Origin: an uncultured Anaeroplasma sp.
GTDB lineage: Bacteria; Bacillota_I; Bacilli_A; Acholeplasmatales; Anaeroplasmataceae
Assembly (NCBI GenBank): GCA_947592005.1
Contig: CANQDJ010000005.1
Location: forward strand, 1 to 62,190
DNA length: 62,190 bases
Direction of reading: 5' to 3'
Made by a program: the position numbers and the translations under genes. Of this stretch, positions 25,545-34,220 are shown one piece after another (position 1 is the first letter of the stretch; each line of letters opens with the position of its first letter). The notes under the pieces are model-generated. The model searched no databases. It saw only the letters and a program-made list of their open reading frames with translations, and had not been told where the DNA came from.

Positions 25545-26495
25545 ATGTTTTTAGCAAGTAGCGCAAGTGTAATTGTAGCGATTGTCGTAAGTGTAATATT
25601 AATTGTGATTTTGGTTTATCTTATTACGAGAATCCGTATTGTTCGTCAAACCAATAAATATATAGTAGAACGTTTGGGTGGATTTCATGCCACATGGAAT
25701 GTCGGTATTCATTTTTTGTGTCCTTTTGTCGATCGAGTTTCGTTTATTGTTTCTATGAAGGAACAAGTAAAAGATTTTGATCCGCAGCCGGTTATTACAA
25801 AAGATAATGTTACTATGCAGATTGATACGGTAGTGTTTTTTCAAGTAACTGACCCGAAATTGTTCGCATATGGTGTTGAAAATCCTATTGCCGCAATCGA
25901 GAATTTATCTGCTACAACGTTGCGGAATATTATCGGAGAATTGGATTTGGACGAAACGTTGACCAGTAGAGATATAATCAATACCAAAATGCGGTCTATA
26001 TTAGATGAGGCTACCGATCCTTGGGGTATTAAAGTAAATCGTGTAGAAGTAAAAAATATATTGCCTCCTAAAGATATTCGTGATGCGATGGAACGCCAAA
26101 TGCGTGCAGAGCGGGAACGTAGAGAAAAGATTTTGCTTGCCGAAGGAGAGAAAAAGAGTCAAATTTTACTAGCGGAAGGTCAGAAAGAATCTCAAATTTT
26201 GCGTGCCGATGCCGAAAAGGAAGCCATGATATTAAAAGCAGAAGGAGAAGCACAGTCTATTTTAAAAGTAAAGACGGCTGAAGCCGAAGGTATTAAATTG
26301 ATTCGAGAAGCCGAAGCCGAAGGATTAAAGTCTTTGAAGTCTGCTGATGTAAACGAAGAAGTTTTAAAATTAAAAAGTTACGAGGCTATGCAAAAAGTTG
26401 CTGAAGGAAACGCTACGAAAATTATCATTCCTTCCGATATGCAAAATTTAGCCACTACTGTTACGGCTATAAAAGAACTTGCGAAAGATAAGTAA
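25545..26495 (+). CDS. SPFH/prohibitin-family membrane scaffold protein
   Basis: Stomatin/QmcA-like protein: one N-terminal membrane helix (about residues 5-28), an SPFH domain (RQTNKYIVERLGGFHATWNV to about 190), then a long charged coiled-coil rich in AEGE/AEAE repeats (about 190-280) and a short hydrophobic tail. It organises membrane microdomains or membrane protein quality control. The frame can open at TTG 25539, but ATG 25545 lies 9 bases after AAGGAG and is preferred. Partner of the upstream NfeD. Confidence 0.92.
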   Translation: MFLASSASVIVAIVVSVILIVILVYLITRIRIVRQTNKYIVERLGGFHATWNVGIHFLCPFVDRVSFIVSMKEQVKDFDPQPVITKDNVTMQIDTVVFFQVTDPKLFAYGVENPIAAIENLSATTLRNIIGELDLDETLTSRDIINTKMRSILDEATDPWGIKVNRVEVKNILPPKDIRDAMERQMRAERERREKILLAEGEKKSQILLAEGQKESQILRADAEKEAMILKAEGEAQSILKVKTAEAEGIKLIREAEAEGLKSLKSADVNEEVLKLKSYEAMQKVAEGNATKIIIPSDMQNLATTVTAIKELAKDK

Positions 26496-26503
26496 TACGG
26501 TAT

Positions 26504-26535
26504 AAGGTATGACAAAAAATCATACCTTTTTCTTT
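26504..26535 (+). terminator. terminator of the NfeD/SPFH operon
   Basis: AAGGTATGA (26504-26512) pairs with TCATACCTT (26520-26528), 7-base loop, then Ts. Confidence 0.9.
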
Positions 26536-26574
26536 TTCCTGAAAATAAAATCGGCAGTAAAAGCGGAAAAACAC

Positions 26575-26603
26575 TTGAATAAAAAAAGGCTATATGCTAT
26601 AAT
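26575..26603 (+). promoter_or_regulatory. tRNA promoter
   Basis: TTGAAT (26575-26580), a 17-base spacer and TATAAT (26598-26603) with TG at 26595-26596. Confidence 0.85.
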
Positions 26604-26621
26604 AAACAAGCGTTGACAGAT

Positions 26622-26697
26622 GGTTCGGTGGTGTAGTGGTTAACATGCTAGTCTGTCACACTGGAGATCGCGGGTTCAAGTCCCGTCCGAACCGCCA
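26622..26697 (+). tRNA. tRNA-Asp (GTC)
   Basis: Full cloverleaf: acceptor GGTTCGG pairs with CCGAACC, the anticodon loop CTGTCAC gives GTC, the T arm has GGTTCAAGTCC, and CCA is encoded (26695-26697). Confidence 0.97.
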
Positions 26698-26709
26698 AAG
26701 GTAGAATAC

Positions 26710-26786
26710 GCACCCATAGATCAATTGGATAGATCGTTTGACTACGGATCAAAAGGTTAGGGGTTCGAATCCTCTTGGGTGCGCCA
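26710..26786 (+). tRNA. tRNA-Arg (ACG)
   Basis: Acceptor GCACCCA pairs with TGGGTGC, the anticodon stem TTTGA/TCAAA encloses CTACGGA giving ACG (read as ICG), the T arm has GGTTCGAATCC, and CCA is encoded (26784-26786). Confidence 0.97.
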
Positions 26787-26789
26787 GTT

Positions 26790-26845
26790 AAAAAAGGTTG
26801 TGAAAACCTAGTCTTTAAAAAGTAGGGTTTCACAGCCTTTTTTGC
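26790..26845 (+). terminator. terminator of the tRNA pair
   Basis: A long imperfect stem (26790-26810 with 26823-26843) has AAAAAAGG on the left and CCTTTTTT on the right. The following 240 bases (26845-27084) show no convincing gene, only a -10-like TATAAT at 27053-27058 for the next gene. Confidence 0.85.
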
Positions 26846-27084
26846 TTTTTATACAAAAAACGCTTGGGGGAATTGAATGCGAAGGATATTGCTTTTTGTG
26901 TTGGGTTAATCGCTAAACGAAAATTAAAATATTTCTCTAGAAATTCGCTTAACTTCCGCTGTTTCCAAAAATAGTTATATTTTCTATATAATTAAAAAAT
27001 ATGATATTTATTATAATTATGAAATAGAATAGAAGTTTTTCTTTTTTTATTGTATAATGAAAGAAATAGAAAGGAAGATATAAA

Positions 27085-27639
27085 ATGAGAAAAACCATAA
27101 AAACAACAAAGGCGATATTTCCTATGCCTGTATTAATGATTGCGACATATAACGAAGATGGAACGATTGATGTTATGAATGCGGCATGGGGAACGATGTT
27201 TGACGAAAAACAGGTTCTTATAAATTTGGACGAAGAACATAAGACAGTTAAAAATATTAAAAATAGGAAAGGATTTACAGTTAGTTTTGCCGATGCCAAG
27301 CATATTATAGAAGCGGATTATTTTGGTGTTGCTTCCGCAAACAACACAAAGAATAAGTTTGAAAAAAGTAAATTATCTGCTATAAAATCTCAATATGTAG
27401 ATGCCCCGATTATCAATGAGTTTCCTATTTGTTTGGAATGCGAGTTTGTTAGTATGGATACTAATGGATTATTGATTGGAAAAGTGGTAAATGTTACGGC
27501 GTTGGATAGTGTTATGAACGGGGATATAGTTGATATAGAAAAAGTAGAGGCAATCGCTTATGATTCTTATACGCATGGGTATTATTTGGTTAATAAACGT
27601 GTCGGAAATGCTTTTAAAGACGGATTTAAAATAAGATAA
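27085..27639 (+). CDS. flavin reductase-like (flavoredoxin) FMN-binding protein
   Basis: FMN-binding split-barrel protein of 184 residues. The N-terminus reads FPMPVLMIATYNEDGTIDVM with NAAWG following, the usual start of flavoredoxin-like proteins. Later come KTVKNIKNRKGFTVSF and ANNTKNKFEKSKL, the conserved N-K-F-E/S-G-like loop. Expected role: electron transfer or flavin reduction in the cytosol of an anaerobe. It is followed 22 bases later by the DUF815 gene with AGGAGG, so the two are likely cotranscribed. Confidence 0.87.
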   Translation: MRKTIKTTKAIFPMPVLMIATYNEDGTIDVMNAAWGTMFDEKQVLINLDEEHKTVKNIKNRKGFTVSFADAKHIIEADYFGVASANNTKNKFEKSKLSAIKSQYVDAPIINEFPICLECEFVSMDTNGLLIGKVVNVTALDSVMNGDIVDIEKVEAIAYDSYTHGYYLVNKRVGNAFKDGFKIR

Positions 27640-27661
27640 AAGAAAATAGGAGGAACATTTT

Positions 27662-28840
27662 ATGTTTTACTTATTTCACCCCAAACAAAAAGAAGATATT
27701 TTTAATACTTTTGTCGAGGGATTGTATTCCGATGAAGAAAGTTTGCATAAAAAGGCTATTTCCAAATTGATTGAATTTTCTATTGAAAAAGGATTACAAG
27801 GAAATCTTTGGAAAAATTTTATTATATATACTTTGATATTTAATGATAATCCGTTTACGAGAAGTATCGAAAGAAATAAAACAATAAATATCATTCGTGT
27901 CGTACAAGAGGATTTATTGGAATATTATCGGTTATATACGGCAAAGATGCCTTGGATGGAATCGATTTGTTCTTTTACATATGCCTCTAAAAAGACCGAG
28001 TTGGTTTCTATAATCGAAACGATGGTTTCGAAGATTACCGATTATAAAACATTTGAAAAAACCATATTGAATTTCTATATGGATAAAGGAATTGGGGATA
28101 TGGCTTTGTATAAGGCTTTTCGTGTAGAAAATGGAGAATTATATCCAATATATAATGTGTTGGACGTTTCTTTTGATGATTTAATCGGATATGATTTTCA
28201 AAAGAAACAATTAATCGAAAATACGGAAAATTTTATAAACGATCGGTTTTTTAATAATGTTTTATTGTATGGAGATTCGGGAACGGGAAAATCTACTTCC
28301 ATAAAAGCGTTGTTAAATACCTATTTTGATCAAGGGCTTAGAATTATTGAAATTTATAAACATCAAATGGAAGAGATTTCTAAGATTATTTCCGTATTAA
28401 AACAAAGACCATATCATTATATTATTTATATGGACGATTTATCTTTCGAAGAAGATGAAATAGAATATAAATATTTAAAAAGTATTATCGAAGGTGGAAT
28501 TGAACCAAAACCAACCAATGTAGCGATTTATGCGACCTCAAATCGTCGTCATTTAATTAAAGAAACGATAAATGACAATGAAGATCTTCACCGCAATGAA
28601 ACGCAAGCAGAAAAACTTTCTTTGGCATATCGATTCGGGTTACAAATATATTATAGTTCCTTATCTGCCAAAGAATTCAAAACGATGGTTTTGGCATTGG
28701 CTTCTAAAAATAATATTATAATGGCGGAAGAAGAACTTTTAAGTGAAGCCGGAAAATGGGAATTGACGTATGGTTCTTTATCCGGTCGTTGTGCTACGCA
28801 ATTCATACAATATATTTCGAATAAAATTTCAAAAAAATGA
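27662..28840 (+). CDS. DUF815-family AAA ATPase
   Basis: P-loop ATPase of the DUF815 family. The Walker A loop is GDSGTGKST (about residues 204-212) after LIGYDFQKKQLIENTE. Walker B is YMDDLSFEEDEIEYKYLK, and sensor 1 is YATSNRRHLIKE (about 296-307). The N-terminal ~170 residues are helical and family-specific. At 392 residues it has the normal length. The cellular function of DUF815 is not established; it resembles IstB/DnaC-type ATPases. Probably cytosolic. Confidence 0.9.
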   Translation: MFYLFHPKQKEDIFNTFVEGLYSDEESLHKKAISKLIEFSIEKGLQGNLWKNFIIYTLIFNDNPFTRSIERNKTINIIRVVQEDLLEYYRLYTAKMPWMESICSFTYASKKTELVSIIETMVSKITDYKTFEKTILNFYMDKGIGDMALYKAFRVENGELYPIYNVLDVSFDDLIGYDFQKKQLIENTENFINDRFFNNVLLYGDSGTGKSTSIKALLNTYFDQGLRIIEIYKHQMEEISKIISVLKQRPYHYIIYMDDLSFEEDEIEYKYLKSIIEGGIEPKPTNVAIYATSNRRHLIKETINDNEDLHRNETQAEKLSLAYRFGLQIYYSSLSAKEFKTMVLALASKNNIIMAEEELLSEAGKWELTYGSLSGRCATQFIQYISNKISKK

Positions 28841-28849
28841 TAAATATTG

Positions 28850-28877
28850 TTGACTTATTTTGTTATTTGAATATAAT
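28850..28877 (+). promoter_or_regulatory. promoter of asnB
   Basis: TTGACT (28850-28855), a 16-base spacer and TATAAT (28872-28877). Confidence 0.8.
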
Positions 28878-28887
28878 ATAAATAAAT

Positions 28888-29133
28888 ACAAGGAAAAAGA
28901 GTAGTATTATAGAATTTTATTTTAAGCGAATCGTGATTGGTGTAAGACGATAATAAACCTATAAGAAAAACACTTTGGAGTAGCCCACCGAAATGGAAGT
29001 AGATTGGGACGGGAAGCCCGTTATAGCGAAGATCTTTGATAGAAGATTAGAGAGATTGTCGTTGACAATAAATTAGGTGGCACCGCGGATTACAGTCATT
29101 CGTCCTAAAATATAGGATAATGGCTGTTTTTTT
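28888..29133 (+). promoter_or_regulatory. T-box leader of asnB (likely specifier AAC)
   Basis: The 304-base gap before asnB is a T-box riboswitch. The core AGGTGGCACCGCGG lies at 29075-29088. The terminator arms ACAGTCATT (29092-29100) and AATGGCTGT (29119-29127), with inner TCCTA/TAGGA, end in seven Ts. The likely specifier is AAC (28969-28971, followed by A), matching Asn, though stem I was not folded in full. Low charged tRNA-Asn would turn on asparagine synthesis. Confidence 0.92.
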
Positions 29134-29144
29134 ATGGAGGATAT

Positions 29145-30725
29145 ATGTGTTCGATTATTGGGTTTGAGAAAAAAGAAAAAGAGTTAAACAAAGTAGCCAA
29201 TGCCTTTGCCAAAAGTGATTCGAGAGGGCCGGACGGTACGAGATTTTTTGAAGGAGAAAACTGTTTGTTGGGATTTAAACGATTGGCGATTATGGGGCTT
29301 ACGATAGAAGGTATGCAGCCATTTCAATCGGGAAATACGGCGATTGTTTGTAATGGAGAGATATATGGGTTTGAATCGATTCGAGAAGAATTAAAAACAA
29401 AAGGGTATTCTTTCTTTTCGGATTCGGATTGTGAAGTGTTATTGCCGTTATATAAGGAATATGGAGTGGATTTGTTTGCTAAACTAGATGCGGAATTTGC
29501 TTGTATTTTATATGATTCGGAAAAAGATGATATTATTGCCGCCAGAGATCCGATTGGAATTCGACCATTGTATTACGGAATATCCAAACAGACCAAAGGG
29601 TATGTATTCGGCAGTGAGCCGAAAATTATCCTGGATTTTGTCGATCGGGTTTATCCGTTTCCGCCGGGACATTATTTTGAAAATGGCAAATTTATTCGTT
29701 ATGCCGACTTGACCACTGGGAGTCCGAAGTATTTTAATATGCCATCTATTTTAAAAAATATTCATGATAAATTGACTGCCGGTGTAATCAAACGATTGAA
29801 TGCGGACGCACCGATTGGTTTTTTATTATCCGGAGGATTGGATTCCTCTTTGGTATGTTCGATTGCTGCTAAATTTTTGAATAAACCGATAGAAACCTTC
29901 GCAATCGGTATGGATAAAGATGCCATCGATTTAAAATATGCCAAAGAAGTGGCTGATTATTTACATACCAATCATCATGAAATTATTATTACAAAAGAAG
30001 AAGTATTATCGGCTTTGGAAGAGGTTATATATCTATTGGGGACATATGATATTACGACGATTCGGGCTTCTATCGGAATGTATTTGTTATGTAAGGCAAT
30101 TCATTCTCAAACGAAAATAAGAGTTATATTGACGGGAGAAATTTCCGATGAGTTATTTGGTTATAAATATACGGATTTTGCCCCAAACGCAGAGGAATTT
30201 CAAAAAGAATCCAAGAAAAGAATCGACGAAATTCATATGTATGATGTATTAAGAGCTGATCGTTGTATTTCAGTCAATTCTTTGGAAGCCAGAGTTCCTT
30301 TTGGGGATTTGGATTTTGTAAGATATGTGATGGAAATCGATCCTCATCTTAAAATGAATGTATATCATAAAGGAAAATATCTACTGCGTAAAGCATTTGA
30401 AGGGGATTATCTTCCGCAAGATATTTTATATCGAGAAAAAGCGGCGTTTTCCGATGCGGTAGGACATTCTATGGTGGAAGATTTAAAAGAATATGCGGAA
30501 AAAGCGTATAGCGATGAAACATTTAAAACGTTATGTTTGAAATATGAATTTGCCCGACCATTTACAAAAGAATCATTATTGTATCGGGAAATTTTTGAAA
30601 AGTATTATCCGAATCAAGCGGAAATGGTTTGTGGATTTTGGATGCCAAATCCGAATTGGGAAGGGTGTAAGGTTAATGATCCTTCCGCAAGAGTGTTATC
30701 GAACTATGGAGATTCTGCAAAATAA
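29145..30725 (+). CDS. asnB: asparagine synthase (glutamine-hydrolysing)
   Basis: Two domains: an N-terminal class II glutaminase (nucleophile Cys2 in MCSIIGF; NGEIYGF and SDCEVLLPLY follow) and a C-terminal synthetase with the pyrophosphate loop LLSGGLDSSLV (about residues 227-237). Converts aspartate, ATP and glutamine to asparagine in the cytosol. At 526 residues it is close to the E. coli AsnB type. TGGAGG precedes ATG 29145. Monocistronic, under T-box control. Confidence 0.95.
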   Translation: MCSIIGFEKKEKELNKVANAFAKSDSRGPDGTRFFEGENCLLGFKRLAIMGLTIEGMQPFQSGNTAIVCNGEIYGFESIREELKTKGYSFFSDSDCEVLLPLYKEYGVDLFAKLDAEFACILYDSEKDDIIAARDPIGIRPLYYGISKQTKGYVFGSEPKIILDFVDRVYPFPPGHYFENGKFIRYADLTTGSPKYFNMPSILKNIHDKLTAGVIKRLNADAPIGFLLSGGLDSSLVCSIAAKFLNKPIETFAIGMDKDAIDLKYAKEVADYLHTNHHEIIITKEEVLSALEEVIYLLGTYDITTIRASIGMYLLCKAIHSQTKIRVILTGEISDELFGYKYTDFAPNAEEFQKESKKRIDEIHMYDVLRADRCISVNSLEARVPFGDLDFVRYVMEIDPHLKMNVYHKGKYLLRKAFEGDYLPQDILYREKAAFSDAVGHSMVEDLKEYAEKAYSDETFKTLCLKYEFARPFTKESLLYREIFEKYYPNQAEMVCGFWMPNPNWEGCKVNDPSARVLSNYGDSAK

Positions 30726-30729
30726 TGTG

Positions 30730-30765
30730 TCGGTATGAGCCACTTGGTATCATACCGATTTTTTA
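30730..30765 (+). terminator. asnB terminator
   Basis: TCGGTATGA (30730-30738) pairs with TCATACCGA (30750-30758), 11-base loop, followed by six Ts. Confidence 0.9.
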
Positions 30766-30785
30766 TATATTTTATTTAGAAAATA

Positions 30786-30794
30786 TGATAAAAT
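30786..30794 (+). promoter_or_regulatory. extended -10 of the HEPN-like gene
   Basis: TG (30786-30787), A, TAAAAT (30789-30794). GGTGAT starts 6 bases downstream, at the predicted 5' end of the RNA. Confidence 0.55.
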
Positions 30795-30810
30795 AAATAT
30801 GGTGATACCT

Positions 30811-31896
30811 ATGGATAATATGATAAAAGAAAATGAAAAACGGATAGAACGATTTGATGCGAAATTTTATTTAGAAAATAAAAATTATGCGATTGCGTCG
30901 GCATTATATGCGTTGGAAACTACCAATGAAATACAGAAAAGTTTTTTTAAAAAAGAAGAGAATATGACGCAAGCCGATTACACGTTGAAATTATATGCTT
31001 TACTACAAGGACTTTTTGTATCTATTGACTCGCTATATGCTTTGGCTTTATGTTTGACGAAAAGTAAAAGTTTTATCAATATTAATGCCAATAAAGATTT
31101 AAGAGAATTAAAATATATTCGAAATGATGTTGTAGGACATCCTGCAAATCGAATTTTACATAGTGAAACGATTGCGTATTGTATTTTAGATACATCTTCG
31201 ATAACTCAAGATGGGTTTTCTTATCGAATTTATACGAAAGATTCTGTTCAAAAAAAAGACATATCTATCCTTACTCTATTGACGGCGTATTATCAGGAAG
31301 CGAATGCTTTGTTAGATGAACTGTATCATATCGCTTTAAGTAATAAGAACAAGAGTGTTTTGGAAATTCAAATAACCAATGTGTTGGACGCTTATTATTT
31401 AGATGATGATTATATGAATAAATTGGAACTTTTTATCCAAACATATCGTAAACTTTATCCGACATCGAAAAGAGGACAACATCGTATTATATGGCGATAT
31501 GAGATTATTTTAAAATTACAGACATATCAAAATCAAGATAAAGAGAAAATGCAAGTCGTTTATTATTGTATAGGGTCGGAATTAAGTAAGATGTATGAGT
31601 TGATTTTTCAAACGAAATATAATGTAAAATTATTGAAAAAAATACCATCATATATTGTTTCTTTTTATAGATTTATGAATAAAAATAAAGATTTATATAG
31701 TTGTTTGAGTTATATGAAATCTATGGATCACCCTTATTTTTTATCTTATTTGAATCAAATATATGAAAGAGTGAAAAAGAATAATATAAAACAAGCCCAA
31801 AAGTATTTGGATATGATTAAAGAAGCGTATGCTCAAAATGAAATGGATTTGGTATATGCGTTGGCATTGCCGATAAAAGAATACAAAAGAAAATAA
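30811..31896 (+). CDS. orphan protein with a HEPN-like R-x5-H motif
   Basis: Not a family I can name. The helical N-terminal half contains ELKYIRNDVVGHP, with Arg104, polar Asn105 and His110, which fits the R-polar-x(3-5)-H motif of HEPN RNases and nucleotide-transferase partners. The preceding helix (LKLYALLQGLFVSIDSLYAL) suits the HEPN bundle. The second half (about 180-361) is helical and lysine-rich without known motifs. ATG 30811 is used, because GGTGAT (30801-30806) sits just before it and the predicted transcript starts there; the frame opens at 30799. It is monocistronic between asnB and typA, with no antitoxin-like partner. The HEPN call is inference. Confidence 0.6.
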   Translation: MDNMIKENEKRIERFDAKFYLENKNYAIASALYALETTNEIQKSFFKKEENMTQADYTLKLYALLQGLFVSIDSLYALALCLTKSKSFININANKDLRELKYIRNDVVGHPANRILHSETIAYCILDTSSITQDGFSYRIYTKDSVQKKDISILTLLTAYYQEANALLDELYHIALSNKNKSVLEIQITNVLDAYYLDDDYMNKLELFIQTYRKLYPTSKRGQHRIIWRYEIILKLQTYQNQDKEKMQVVYYCIGSELSKMYELIFQTKYNVKLLKKIPSYIVSFYRFMNKNKDLYSCLSYMKSMDHPYFLSYLNQIYERVKKNNIKQAQKYLDMIKEAYAQNEMDLVYALALPIKEYKRK

Positions 31897-31905
31897 GTAA
31901 ATCTA

Positions 31906-31934
31906 TGGAAAAGTAAATAAATATTTGATATAAT
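31906..31934 (+). promoter_or_regulatory. typA promoter
   Basis: TGGAAA (31906-31911), a 17-base spacer and TATAAT (31929-31934) with TG at 31926-31927. Confidence 0.7.
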
Positions 31935-31967
31935 TAGTTTGTTTTTTGAAAATACGAGGTTGAGATT

Positions 31968-33800
31968 ATGGAAATTAGAAATATTGCGATTATAGCCCAT
32001 GTCGATCATGGGAAAACGACGTTGGTGGATAAATTATTAAAAAGTTCCCATACGTTTAGAGAAAATCAAGTTGTCGAAGATAGGGTATTGGATTCCAATG
32101 CGATTGAAAGAGAACGGGGAATTACGATATTGGCAAAAAACACGGCAATTATTTATAAAGATACCAAAATCAATATATTGGATACTCCCGGCCATGCTGA
32201 CTTTTCGGGAGAAGTAGAACGGATTATGAAAATGGTAGATGGTGTTGTTTTGGTAGTAGATGCCTATGAAGGAACAATGCCACAAACGAGATTTGTTTTA
32301 AAAAAGGCGTTTGAAGCCCATTTAAAACCGATTGTTGTTATTAACAAAGTAGATAAACCTTCTGCCAGACCATTAGAAGTGGTTGATGAAGTTTTGGAAT
32401 TGTTTATTGATTTGGGTTGTGATGAATCCGAGTTGGATTTTCCGATATGTTATGCCTCTGCGATTCAAAATACTTGTTCTTTGGATAGTGATATTTCTAC
32501 TCAAAAAGAGGGAATGGAACCGTTGTTGGATATGATTATAAAATATATTCCTGCTCCGAGTATGGATAAGGATTCTCCATTACAACTTCAACCGGCTTTA
32601 TTGGATTATACGGATTTTGTCGGAAGAATCGGTATCGGAAGAATCACAAGAGGAACAATTCACGCAAATGAAGTGGTTTCTTGTTGTCGGTTAGATGGTT
32701 CTATTAAGTCATTTCGTGTTCAAAAATTATTCGGTTTTTTGGGATTGGATCGAATCGAGATCAAAGAAGCGTATGCGGGAGATATTGTAGCCGTATCGGG
32801 ATTGGGAGATATTTCGGTCGGAGAAACGATTTGTACGGTGGGAATGGAAGAACCTTTGGAAAAAATTCATATTTCCGAACCGACGGTGCAAATGACGTTC
32901 GGAACGAATACTTCTCCGTTTTGCGGAAAAGACGGGAAAATGGTTACGGCCAGTAAAATAGAGGATCGATTATTTAAAGAAGTTCAAAAAGATGTGTCTT
33001 TGCGAGTCAGTCGTATTCCGACGACGGAAGAATGGATTGTTTCGGGAAGAGGAGAATTACATTTGGGAATTTTGATTGAAACGATGCGTCGAGAAGGATA
33101 TGAATTTCAAGTTTCTAGACCGAGAGTTATTATGAAGACGATAGATGGTGTGTTATGTGAACCGTATGAGTATTGTGTGATAGATGTTCCGAATGAAAGT
33201 GCGGGAAATGTGATTGAAATGATGGGAAATCGACATGGAATTATGGAAACGATGACAAATACAGAAACACAGACTCGATTGATCTATTATATTCCGTCTA
33301 GGGGATTGATTGGATTTAATACCGCTTTTATGACTTTGACAAAGGGATATGGGATTTTAAATCATAGTTTTTCAGATTATCGTCCAATGGAAAGTGTTAT
33401 GGTTGGAGAGAGAACAACGGGAGTGTTGGTTTCTATGGCAGACGGACAATCTACAGCGTATTCTATTGGGGCTTTGGAAGATCGAGGAACGATGTTTATC
33501 GCTCCCGGAGAAGAAATATATGAAGGAATGATTGTCGGTGAAGCGAATAAAGATTTGGATTTGGCGGTGAATGTAGTAAAAGCCAAACAACAGACCAATA
33601 CCCGTTCTTCCAATAAGGATATGACAGTTGTGTTAAAAAAGCCGAGAGTTTTGACATTGGAGAATTGTTTGGAGTTTATTAATGATGATGAATTGGTTGA
33701 AATTACTCCTAAGCATATTCGATTAAGAAAACGGATTCTTGACACCGTAGAACGCAAGAAATATGATGCGAGAATCAAAGCGGAGAAGGAAAATCAATAG
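31968..33800 (+). CDS. typA: ribosome-associated GTPase TypA/BipA
   Basis: Translational GTPase involved in 50S assembly and stress or cold adaptation. The G1 loop is AHVDHGKTT (residues 10-18), the switch II region is DTPGHADFSGEVER, and the G4 motif is NKVD. Then come elongation-factor-like domains II, III and V, and the BipA-specific C-terminal domain (about 500-610). At 610 residues it is full length. GAGGTTGAG precedes ATG 31968. A cold-shock gene follows under its own promoter. Confidence 0.97.
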   Translation: MEIRNIAIIAHVDHGKTTLVDKLLKSSHTFRENQVVEDRVLDSNAIERERGITILAKNTAIIYKDTKINILDTPGHADFSGEVERIMKMVDGVVLVVDAYEGTMPQTRFVLKKAFEAHLKPIVVINKVDKPSARPLEVVDEVLELFIDLGCDESELDFPICYASAIQNTCSLDSDISTQKEGMEPLLDMIIKYIPAPSMDKDSPLQLQPALLDYTDFVGRIGIGRITRGTIHANEVVSCCRLDGSIKSFRVQKLFGFLGLDRIEIKEAYAGDIVAVSGLGDISVGETICTVGMEEPLEKIHISEPTVQMTFGTNTSPFCGKDGKMVTASKIEDRLFKEVQKDVSLRVSRIPTTEEWIVSGRGELHLGILIETMRREGYEFQVSRPRVIMKTIDGVLCEPYEYCVIDVPNESAGNVIEMMGNRHGIMETMTNTETQTRLIYYIPSRGLIGFNTAFMTLTKGYGILNHSFSDYRPMESVMVGERTTGVLVSMADGQSTAYSIGALEDRGTMFIAPGEEIYEGMIVGEANKDLDLAVNVVKAKQQTNTRSSNKDMTVVLKKPRVLTLENCLEFINDDELVEITPKHIRLRKRILDTVERKKYDARIKAEKENQ

Positions 33801-33808
33801 TTTTTATC

Positions 33809-33826
33809 AAAAATTCCGAATTTTTT
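33809..33826 (+). terminator. weak hairpin after typA
   Basis: AAAAATT pairs with AATTTTT around CCG, with one further T after the right arm. The stem has no G-C pairs, so termination may be inefficient. Confidence 0.4.
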
Positions 33827-33855
33827 AAAAAAAATGAAAAAATATTAGAAAAATG

Positions 33856-33884
33856 TTGTTAATTTTAGAATTATAGTGTATAAT
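33856..33884 (+). promoter_or_regulatory. csp promoter
   Basis: TTGTTA (33856-33861), a 17-base spacer and TATAAT (33879-33884). The short 5' UTR has a 6-bp hairpin with a GAAA tetraloop (33892-33907). Confidence 0.8.
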
Positions 33885-33926
33885 TTGTCGTATAGAAGAA
33901 ATTCTATTGTTTTGAAAGGAGTAAAT

Positions 33927-34124
33927 ATGAAAGGGAAAGTAAAATGGTTTAATGCCGAAAAGGGATATGGTTTTATTATATCCGAAGAAGGTAAAGATGT
34001 ATTTGTTCATTTTAGTGCTATTGTGGCAGATGGCTATAAAACATTAGAAGAAGGACAAGAAGTTACTTTTGAAATTGAGAATGGGGATAGAGGCCCATTA
34101 GCAAAGAACGTACAAAAGGCATAA
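33927..34124 (+). CDS. csp: cold-shock protein, CspA family
   Basis: Single-strand RNA/DNA-binding OB-fold chaperone of 65 residues. RNP1 is KGYGFI (about residues 13-18) and RNP2 is [11 protein letters not shown] 33927 follows AAAGGAG and gives the canonical MKGKVKWFN start; the upstream extension to 33876 lies within the leader and is rejected. Unlike E. coli cspA, its 5' UTR is only about 35 bases. Confidence 0.96.
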   Translation: MKGKVKWFNAEKGYGFIISEEGKDVFVHFSAIVADGYKTLEEGQEVTFEIENGDRGPLAKNVQKA

Positions 34125-34125
34125 A

Positions 34126-34160
34126 ATAATGAGGTCAATGGGTTGACCTCTTATTTTTTT
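34126..34160 (+). terminator. csp terminator
   Basis: GAGGTCAA (34131-34138) pairs with TTGACCTC (34143-34150) around TGGG; the outer A/T arms extend the stem and end in Ts. Confidence 0.9.
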
Positions 34161-34168
34161 AAATAAAT

Positions 34169-34220
34169 AAATCACACTCGATGGAGAAAAATCATACATT
34201 ACAATGGAGTGTGATTTTTT
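34169..34220 (+). promoter_or_regulatory. terminator-like hairpin abutting the dapA start
   Basis: AAATCACACTC (34169-34179) pairs perfectly with GAGTGTGATTT (34207-34217), loop 27 bases, then Ts right up to ATG 34221. The only ribosome site (GGAG 34206-34209) lies in the right arm. Folding would both hide it and look like an intrinsic terminator. No promoter is visible between the csp terminator and dapA. Confidence 0.55.

Noticed and set aside
26648-26833. Short minus-strand frame across the two tRNAs
   Set aside because: It is an artefact of tRNA sequence, a well-known source of false small proteins.
26845-26990. Minus-strand open stretch without a start codon downstream of tRNA-Arg
   Set aside because: About 45 codons remain open, but there is no start codon, ribosome site or known motif. 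A decayed gene is possible but unsupported. No att-like repeat of the tRNA 3' end was seen.
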